In this document: positions 1 to 4,895 of the stretch, in pieces
Position numbering within the stretch: position 1 is the stretch's first letter
Layout: each line of letters begins with the position of its first letter
Assembly (NCBI GenBank): GCA_028687415.1
Contig: JAQUAC010000115.1
Span: 1-7,052 of the forward strand
From: Acidocella sp.
GTDB lineage: Bacteria > Pseudomonadota > Alphaproteobacteria > Acetobacterales > Acetobacteraceae
Length of the DNA: 7,052 nucleotides
Direction: 5' to 3'
Notes under the pieces: model-generated
Told to the model about the DNA's origin: nothing
The model's input: only the letters and a program-made list of their open reading frames with translations
Database searches by the model: none
Program-made: the position numbers and the translations under genes

Positions 1-478
1 CCCCGTGCAATCCCGCCTTGGCCGCCGCGTAATTGGCTTGGCCGCGATTGCCCATGATCCCGGCGACCGAGGAGATGTTAATGATCCGCCCCCAGCGCGT
101 GCGGATCATCGGCATTAGCAGCGGTTGCGTGACGTTGAAGAAACCGTTGAGCGACACGTCGATAACGCGGGACCATTGCTCCGGGCGCATCCCCGGCATC
201 ACGGCGTCGTCATGGATGCCGGCATTGTTGACGAGAATTTGAAGCGGGCCGGCGGCGAGCATTTGTTCAAGCGCCTGGTTTGTGGCGGCGGCATCGGTGA
301 TGTCGAATTGCACAGCCTCGGCCGTGCCGCCGCTGGCGGTGATCTCCGCCGCCACCTGTTCCGCGCGGGCCAGCTGACCATGCGCGTGCACATAGACATG
401 GTGCCCCGCCGCCGCCAAAGCCCGCGCGATGGCCCCGCCAATGGCGCCGCTGCCGCCGGTGACCAGGGCGCGGCTCAT
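1..478 (-). CDS. apeQ: 3-oxoacyl-ACP reductase, FabG/ApeQ-like (3' end beyond window)
   Basis: NADPH-dependent short-chain dehydrogenase that would reduce the beta-keto group of the ACP-bound chain in each elongation cycle, in the cytoplasm. Seen in the 159 visible residues: a glycine-rich nucleotide-binding loop TGGSGAIG at 7-14, the structural NNAG at 84-87, and the full catalytic set Asn111, Ser137 (in NISSVAG), Tyr150 and Lys154 (NYAAAK). The stretch MGNRGQANYAAAKAGL is very close to FabG. Family length is about 240-250 residues, so roughly 85 C-terminal residues lie beyond base 1. The start ATG (478-476) overlaps the dehydratase stop as ATGA, with GGGG about 7 bases upstream as a weak ribosome site. 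The sequence alone fits housekeeping FabG equally well. The ApeQ assignment rests on its place directly after the dehydratase in a pigment-type operon. It is intact as far as it can be read. Confidence 0.9.
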   Translation of the reverse strand, partial: MSRALVTGGSGAIGGAIARALAAAGHHVYVHAHGQLARAEQVAAEITASGGTAEAVQFDITDAAATNQALEQMLAAGPLQILVNNAGIHDDAVMPGMRPEQWSRVIDVSLNGFFNVTQPLLMPMIRTRWGRIINISSVAGIMGNRGQANYAAAKAGLHG

Positions 479-918
479 GCGCCAGCCCCGAACAGAACAG
501 TGGCTCGGCCACTGAGCAGCTCGACGCCCTGGGCCGCGAGGGTGAAGCGGTAGCTTGCCCCACGGGCGTCGCCCATCAGGCGCTCGGCCTCGATGATGAG
601 ATCGCCGTCAATGGCGTCAAGACGGCCAGCGCGGAGTTGCACGTCGCGCAGGCTGGCGAGGTAGCCGCCACCCGATGGCGGCCCGCCGGCCCCGGAGGTA
701 AGGCGGCCTTGCACAGCCATGGCCTGCGCCGCGATCTCGATGCCGCAAGCGGCACCCAGCACGCCATCCGCGCGCCGCAGCGGGTTGTCCTGCTGCCTGT
801 ACCGGCGCGACAGGCAGCGCACGGAGTGCTCGTTCCAGTCCAGCACGGCATCCAGCAGGCACATGGTGCCGGCATGCGGGATCATCGTCAGAATTTGGTC
901 GCGCTCGATGATGCTCAT
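475..918 (-). CDS. apeP: Hotdog-fold 3-hydroxyacyl-ACP dehydratase, ApeP-like
   Basis: Small hotdog protein (147 residues) that would remove water from the beta-hydroxyacyl-ACP to form each new double bond of the polyene. The N-terminal IPHAGTMCLLDAVLDW (13-28) matches the FabZ-like opening 'LPHr.PflLvDrV'. Residues 45-66, around NPLRRADG and GIEIAAQAM, match the start of the central hotdog helix, with Glu61 at the position of the FabZ catalytic acid. The GHFPG segment that carries the catalytic His of FabA/FabZ is not present. A shortened RRADGVLG stretch stands in its place, as I recall for ApeP-family proteins, which are reported to work with a second dehydratase (ApeI). Whether this subunit is catalytic alone is therefore open. 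Start ATG 918-916 overlaps the preceding stop as ATGA, with GGA 7 bases upstream. The stop overlaps the reductase start in the same way. Confidence 0.8.
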   Translation of the reverse strand: MSIIERDQILTMIPHAGTMCLLDAVLDWNEHSVRCLSRRYRQQDNPLRRADGVLGAACGIEIAAQAMAVQGRLTSGAGGPPSGGGYLASLRDVQLRAGRLDAIDGDLIIEAERLMGDARGASYRFTLAAQGVELLSGRATVLFGAGA

Positions 919-1733
919 GCCTGGTTCCGTGCAGCGGCGGGGAGAGGGTGGATGTTCAAGGCCAGCGCCATGTCATCCAGATAGTTGATGGTGATGCCAG
1001 CCTCTTTCCCGCGCGCCAGCGCCACCAGCAGGGGCAGGCTTCGAGCCGCGGGTGTGCCTTGCCGCAGCGTTTCAAGCTGGGACGGGAAGGGGGCGGCTGT
1101 ACTGGAGACGGGCCGCAACTCCAACTCGACACAGGCGCGTGAGGCCGTTGTGGGGTGCGGGGACAGCACCAGCGCCACCCCGAAGGCCGCGCCGATGGGC
1201 CGCACCTCGCTGAGGGGAAAGGGGTAAGGCACGTCATAGGCGATAAGAGCCACGGCGCGCTGTTCGGCTCTTGCCTGCACGGCGGTTTCCAGCAACCCGG
1301 CGGCGAAGCTGTCATCATGGCAGCAGAGGCTGGTTGAGGCGGCCCGGGATCTGGTGGCTATGCTCCAGTAACCGGCGGCGGCGTTATGGACCGAGTTATG
1401 GAAGCGCGTGGGCGAAAGCTCGCGGTTTGGCGAGGCCAACACGCTCATGATTTCATGGATGGTGTCGCCGTCGCCGCCGGATGAGGCGAACACCGTCGCG
1501 GTTTCCGCCGGGTCGCATCCCGAGGCCGCGAACGCCTCGGCCCCCACGGCGAGCGCGATTTTCACGATCTGGGCGGCGCGGCGGCGCTCATTGGCTGGCA
1601 GCAATGCGCTCGGCGGCACCAGGACAGGCGCTGCTACATAGTCCTGCGCGCCTGTGAGAATTGGCTGACTGGCCTGCCAGCCGTTGAGCCCTGGGCCACA
1701 TAACCCGGCGCCTTCGACATAGACGCGCATCAT
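915..1733 (-). CDS. apeC: Half-length beta-ketoacyl synthase-like protein (ApeC-type chain length factor)
   Basis: This 272-residue protein resembles only the N-terminal half of a ketosynthase (Pfam Ketoacyl-synt_2 type) and is the likely non-condensing partner of the adjacent full-length synthase, as in the ApeO:ApeC KS-CLF heterodimer of aryl polyene systems. Diagnostic motif: FHNSVHNAAAGYWSIA at 111-126, followed by the nucleophile-elbow region STSLCCHDDSFAAGLLE (133-149). No C-terminal half with the two ketosynthase His motifs (HGTAT, GHTLGA) is present, so an independent condensing activity is unlikely. The start was placed at ATG 1733-1731, which overlaps the synthase stop as ATGA. A second ATG follows immediately (1730-1728). 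An upstream ATG at 1760 would add nine residues before the conserved RVYVEGAG, which is less likely. The stop overlaps the dehydratase start by 4 bases. Confidence 0.82.
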   Translation of the reverse strand: MMRVYVEGAGLCGPGLNGWQASQPILTGAQDYVAAPVLVPPSALLPANERRRAAQIVKIALAVGAEAFAASGCDPAETATVFASSGGDGDTIHEIMSVLASPNRELSPTRFHNSVHNAAAGYWSIATRSRAASTSLCCHDDSFAAGLLETAVQARAEQRAVALIAYDVPYPFPLSEVRPIGAAFGVALVLSPHPTTASRACVELELRPVSSTAAPFPSQLETLRQGTPAARSLPLLVALARGKEAGITINYLDDMALALNIHPLPAAARNQA

Positions 1734-2935
1734 GCCGCCCGCCCCAGAACCAAGCTGCAATTCACCCCGCCGAAGCCGAAGGAGTTGCTCATCACCCGGT
1801 TAATGCGCGCGGCGCGGCCCTCCAGCACATATTGGCTTTTGAAGGCCGGGTCCAAACCGCGCGTATGCGGGCTGCCGGGCAGGAAGCCATGTTGAATGGC
1901 CAGGGCGGCGAAGATGGCTTCCACCACGCCGGAGGCGCCGAGTGTGTGCCCGCAGAACCCCTTGGTCGAACTGCAGGGCGTGGCGGTGCCGAACAGGGCG
2001 GAGACCGCGCGGTCCTCCGCCGCGTCGCCAACCAGCGTCGCGGTGCCGTGGAGGTTGATGTAGTCGATCTCCGCTGGCGCCAGCCCGGCTGCGGTAAGCG
2101 CCTGCTCCATCGCCAGCCGCGCGCCGATGCCCTCAGGGTGGGGCGATGACATGTGATAAGCGTCGGATCCTTCGCCTGCGCCGAGGAGATGCACCGTCTC
2201 CGCGCCATGCTGCGCGCTGGGCCGCTCAAGCAGCACGAACCCGGCGGCTTCACCAATGGAGATGCCGCGCCGCTCGGCGTCGAATGGCCGGCACGGCTCC
2301 TCCGCCATCACGCCGAGCGACTGAAAGCCGAAGAGCGTGGTGGCGCAGAGCGTGTCGGCGCCGCCGACAATCGCGGCGTCGCAGATACCGGCGGCGATCA
2401 TCCGCTGGGCGGTGGCGAAGACCTTGGAGGTGGCGGCGCAGGCCGTGGACACGACAAAAGCCGGGCCGGCGAGGCCGAGCATGGTGCGCATGAAGCGTGC
2501 GAGAGAGTAGGTATTATGCGTGCGCATATAGTCGAAGCCGGGCGGCAATGTTCCGCTTTCGGGGGTACGGTGGCGATAAGCGATCTCGGTTTGCAGCAGG
2601 CCGGAGGTGCTCGTGCCGGCGAAGATGCCGATGCGCCCGGCACCGTAACGCGCCCGTGCCGCCGCAACCGCATCCGTGAAGCCATCCTGCCGCAGGGCGA
2701 GTGCCGCCAACCGGTTGTTGCGGCAATCGAACCCGGCCAGTTCACCGGTGAGGGGAGTGGCGTCAAGACCGGCGATCTCTCCGGCGTATGTCTGGAATGG
2801 GATCGAATCGAAATTGCAAGGGGTAAGGCCGCTGCGCCCTTGGCGCAACGCCGCGAGGGTCGCCTCGCGCCCAGCACCCAGGCACGTTACGACAGAGAAA
2901 TGGCTAAAGGCCAGAGGCTGTGCGGGGGTGCTCAT
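1730..2935 (-). CDS. apeO: Beta-ketoacyl-ACP synthase (KAS I/II type), ApeO-like condensing enzyme
   Basis: Full-length (401 residues) elongating ketosynthase that would join malonyl-ACP units to the growing chain by decarboxylative Claisen condensation. The thiolase-fold catalytic set is intact: Cys166 in VSTACAATS, His296 in NLHGTAT, Lys325 and His330 in STKGFCGHTLGASG. The C-terminal glycine-rich loop SNSFGFGGVNCSLVLG (383-398) and the FDAERRGISIGEAAG segment (218-232) are also typical. Length matches FabF-like enzymes (about 400-415). The ATG at 2935-2933 overlaps the preceding stop as ATGA and has GAGG 7 bases upstream. Its stop is fused to the start of the half-length ketosynthase-like gene, which supports 1:1 production of a KS-CLF pair. 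A housekeeping FabB/FabF is the alternative, but the neighbouring ApeC-like gene and the MMPL exporter point to an aryl polyene or related pigment pathway. Confidence 0.88.
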   Translation of the reverse strand: MSTPAQPLAFSHFSVVTCLGAGREATLAALRQGRSGLTPCNFDSIPFQTYAGEIAGLDATPLTGELAGFDCRNNRLAALALRQDGFTDAVAAARARYGAGRIGIFAGTSTSGLLQTEIAYRHRTPESGTLPPGFDYMRTHNTYSLARFMRTMLGLAGPAFVVSTACAATSKVFATAQRMIAAGICDAAIVGGADTLCATTLFGFQSLGVMAEEPCRPFDAERRGISIGEAAGFVLLERPSAQHGAETVHLLGAGEGSDAYHMSSPHPEGIGARLAMEQALTAAGLAPAEIDYINLHGTATLVGDAAEDRAVSALFGTATPCSSTKGFCGHTLGASGVVEAIFAALAIQHGFLPGSPHTRGLDPAFKSQYVLEGRAARINRVMSNSFGFGGVNCSLVLGRAA

Positions 2936-4092
2936 GGCGCGGCCTCATCCAGGCTGTCCAACTGGTGCCGCACCTTAGCAGCCTCACGTGCGATATACTT
3001 ATCGTAGCACGCTTGGAATTTGGCGCGTTCGGGAGAAAACGTCCCCGCGCGGTTTTGTGACGCGGCGGCGTAAAGTGCCGCGAAATGCTTCAAATTCGCG
3101 CGCAGATCAAAGTAGCGCGGCTCCCGGAAGATACGCGCGAGGCGCGGGCGGTAAGGCCCCCAATATGGGTTGTCGTAGAAGATCAGGCGCAGTTTCTCTG
3201 TGTCGTAGACATCGTTATGGCGGAACGCCCGCTCGGCGACAGCCAGGGCGCCGGGGGCGGTCGGCAATGCGCCGGTTTCGAGCAGTGCTCGCCTCGCGGC
3301 GGCATCCTCATACATGGCCTGCGCATCATGGATCGGTAAATCATTGGTCCGCAGCATAAGGTCCACGAATTCGTTCTTCGGCACCGGAAATTTGAACGCA
3401 GCGAAGGCGAAGAACTGGCCGGTCGGCCATGGCGCCCAGATGCCGACGGCGGCCAGCGCATTATGCGTTACGTGCGCGCAGTTATTATTGAGCAGGCGCC
3501 ATTGGAACACGCGTGAGCCGTCGCGGTAGGGCGCGTTGAGGCCGTTGAGGTAATCGACAATGGCCGCCATCCGCTGCGGCTCCAGCGGCAGGCGGGCGTG
3601 GTAGGTGTCGCGGCCAAAATGCACGGCGTAATCGGTCGCGATCGAGATTTCGTACATGTAATCCCGCTCGGACATGCCGTGAGGCTTGTCGCGGAACAGA
3701 TGCTCGTGAAACTGCACGCCGTCGAGCAGGCCAATCGCCTTGGCGTGGTGCTGCGTGCGCTCATAGGCGGCGCGCGTCAGGTGTTCGCCGGGCTTGAGCG
3801 TGCCGCGCCAGAGGAAGTCACGGCCCTCGGCGGCGACCCAGTTGGCGTTCTTATAATGCGCGTTGACGCTGATGCCGACACCATGGCTGGCCGGTGAGGC
3901 GTCGGGCGGGCAGAGCTGGAGCACCGGATACCCGGCGGCGCGGTCGAGCCGCACGCCGTTGAGATAGAGGATGCAATGCCCGCCCATGCCGCTGCGCAGG
4001 GGCACGCCGAAGCCGGGCTTCTTGCGAAGCTCGGAGAGCGCGCAGAGCTCGGCGTAATAGGGGTAGAGGCGCGTATAGGCGGCATTGTCCAT
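2932..4092 (-). CDS. Uncharacterised protein with papain-like (DUF4105/NlpC-P60-like) His...Cys motifs
   Basis: I do not recognise a named gene. From the ATG at 4092 it has 386 residues with no signal peptide or membrane segment, so it is probably cytoplasmic. Two blocks stand out: SGMGGHCILYLNGV (34-47) with His39, and RLLNNNCAHVTHNAL (199-213) with Cys205. A 'GHv.lYl.Gv' strand followed later by 'NNC..hv' recalls permuted papain-like folds, such as the Lnb_N/DUF4105, LRAT and NlpC/P60 groups, where a His precedes the Cys nucleophile. These enzymes are amidases, proteases or acyltransferases. The fold call is inference. The C-terminal part (about 285-386) is rich in aromatic and basic residues (YDNPYWGPYRPRLARIF). 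An in-frame GTG at 4167 has a strong GGAAGGAAG site and would add 25 residues and overlap the hydrolase by 13 bases. I prefer the ATG because the extension uses codons rare here (ATA, TCT, ACA, AGG) and looks unstructured. The stop overlaps the ketosynthase start (ATGA), tying it to the pathway. Confidence 0.75.
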   Translation of the reverse strand: MDNAAYTRLYPYYAELCALSELRKKPGFGVPLRSGMGGHCILYLNGVRLDRAAGYPVLQLCPPDASPASHGVGISVNAHYKNANWVAAEGRDFLWRGTLKPGEHLTRAAYERTQHHAKAIGLLDGVQFHEHLFRDKPHGMSERDYMYEISIATDYAVHFGRDTYHARLPLEPQRMAAIVDYLNGLNAPYRDGSRVFQWRLLNNNCAHVTHNALAAVGIWAPWPTGQFFAFAAFKFPVPKNEFVDLMLRTNDLPIHDAQAMYEDAAARRALLETGALPTAPGALAVAERAFRHNDVYDTEKLRLIFYDNPYWGPYRPRLARIFREPRYFDLRANLKHFAALYAAASQNRAGTFSPERAKFQACYDKYIAREAAKVRHQLDSLDEAAP

Positions 4093-4094
4093 GG

Positions 4095-4115
4095 GCGCGG
4101 TTTCCCTGCCCGCGC
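4095..4115 (-). promoter_or_regulatory. Small hairpin upstream of the uncharacterised gene, with a possible ribosome site in its loop
   Basis: On the minus strand GCGCGG (4115-4110) and CCGCGC (4100-4095) form a perfect 6-base stem around the 9-base loop GCAGGGAAA (4109-4101). The only purine-rich, ribosome-site-like run before the ATG at 4092 lies in that loop. The structure is in the only non-coding spacer of the window (4093-4154). In GC-rich DNA a 6-base stem can arise by chance, so a regulatory role is only a suggestion. If the GTG at 4167 is the true start, this is simply coding sequence. Confidence 0.2.
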
Positions 4116-4154
4116 AAACGCTGGCATGGTTTTCATGTGTCGTCCGAGAGCTGC

Positions 4155-4895
4155 CTATGGCCCGCACTTATCTTCCTTCCATCCCGGCATGATATCCGCC
4201 AGGGTATTCCATCGTCCAGCGTGCGTCATGGGGCGGTGCCCGAAGGGTGAGGTGTCGAGCACGTGCTGCCAGAGCGTCAGCCACGTCTCCCAATCATGGC
4301 CGCCAGCGGCGGTTACGGCGCGGCCATCGGGCAGATGTGCCGCAAGTAGCCGGTGCCCGGGAGCAAAGCGGTCGCTCTGCCCATAACCGAGATAAAGGAC
4401 GGGCGTTACGGGCTGTTCGGCGATGAAAGCCTGGAGCCAGAGCAGTGTCTGCTGCTCCGTCGCCACGGCGGCGGAGTCATTGGCTGACCATGCGCTCAGG
4501 CCGCCCGCTTTTGCCACTTCCGCAATGGTGCCCTGGGTGCCGAGAAACGGCGCCAGCAGCACCAGGCCTTCCACCAGGCCGGGATGGGCGTTGGCGTAAA
4601 GCAATGCCCCCATGCCGCCCAGCGAGATGCCGAGCAGCCAGATGCGCGTATAGCCCCGCGCCAGGGCCGGCTCGATGACGCTGCTATGCAGCACCGCCGC
4701 GATATCACCGTCGAGGTAATGCCCCAGCTCCGGCTGCGTGGCGATGATGTCGACCGCGAGCCCGCGCGTATGCACGGCCTCCACCATGCCGCGTTCGGCG
4801 AACTCGGCGGCCTTGATGCCCGCGCCCGGCAGCATGACTAGCAGCACGCGGGGCTCGCTGTCGCCGGGGGCCTTGTGGTGGAGGCTGGCGATCAT
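4155..4895 (-). CDS. Alpha/beta hydrolase, probable esterase/thioesterase
   Basis: A 246-residue cytosolic alpha/beta-hydrolase with an apparent full catalytic triad: nucleophile Ser91 in the elbow GISLGG (89-94), Asp175 in GYGQSDRFAPG (170-180), and His200 in AAGGHDWETW (196-205). The early VMLPGAGIKAAEF segment (20-32) fits the oxyanion-hole strand-loop, and ALARGYTRIWLLG leads into the elbow. No signal peptide or membrane segment is seen. Substrate cannot be read from sequence. In this operon, hydrolysis or transfer of an acyl-ACP, acyl-CoA or ester-linked polyene is a reasonable inference. The start was placed at ATG 4895-4893, which overlaps the exporter stop as ATGA. The frame stays open further upstream to 5033 but only inside the exporter gene. 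No good ribosome site precedes the ATG (GACCGGCGC), so translation probably depends on coupling to the exporter. Confidence 0.8.
   Translation of the reverse strand: MIASLHHKAPGDSEPRVLLVMLPGAGIKAAEFAERGMVEAVHTRGLAVDIIATQPELGHYLDGDIAAVLHSSVIEPALARGYTRIWLLGISLGGMGALLYANAHPGLVEGLVLLAPFLGTQGTIAEVAKAGGLSAWSANDSAAVATEQQTLLWLQAFIAEQPVTPVLYLGYGQSDRFAPGHRLLAAHLPDGRAVTAAGGHDWETWLTLWQHVLDTSPFGHRPMTHAGRWNTLADIMPGWKEDKCGP
4168..4180 (-). promoter_or_regulatory. Strong Shine-Dalgarno-like run before the GTG at 4167
   Basis: The minus strand reads GGAAGGAAGATAA directly before the GTG at 4167-4165. The AGGA core is 6 bases from that GTG, an ideal spacing. The run lies inside the last codons of the hydrolase gene. 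It is the best ribosome-site match I found at any start considered in this window, which is why the longer 411-residue version of the downstream protein cannot be dismissed. Confidence 0.4.

Noticed and set aside
125..553. Plus-strand open frame across the reductase and dehydratase genes
   Set aside because: It lies opposite a reductase with an intact catalytic tetrad, and its translation is low-complexity Arg/Ala-rich.
1734..1760. Earlier ATG for the chain-length-factor-like gene
   Set aside because: It adds a Gly-rich nonapeptide with no family match and a 31-base overlap, while the ATGA at 1733 matches the operon's other junctions.
1..2935. Housekeeping fatty acid synthesis operon
   Set aside because: The half-length ketosynthase partner, the ApeP-like rather than FabZ-like dehydratase and the MMPL exporter do not fit a primary fatty acid cluster, and no FabD, FabH or ACP gene is present.
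2153..3007. Long plus-strand open frame (284 codons) opposite the ketosynthase
   Set aside because: It mirrors the codon structure of a clearly real, motif-complete ketosynthase in GC-rich DNA and shows no recognisable domain.
3777..4136. Minus-strand frame beginning MKTMPAFARAGKP in the spacer
   Set aside because: It runs out of frame through the uncharacterised gene, and its translation is biased to Pro/Arg/Ser/Ala without motifs.
4093..4154. Terminator or promoter in the 62-base spacer
   Set aside because: No T-run follows the short hairpin, and I see no convincing -35/-10 pair.
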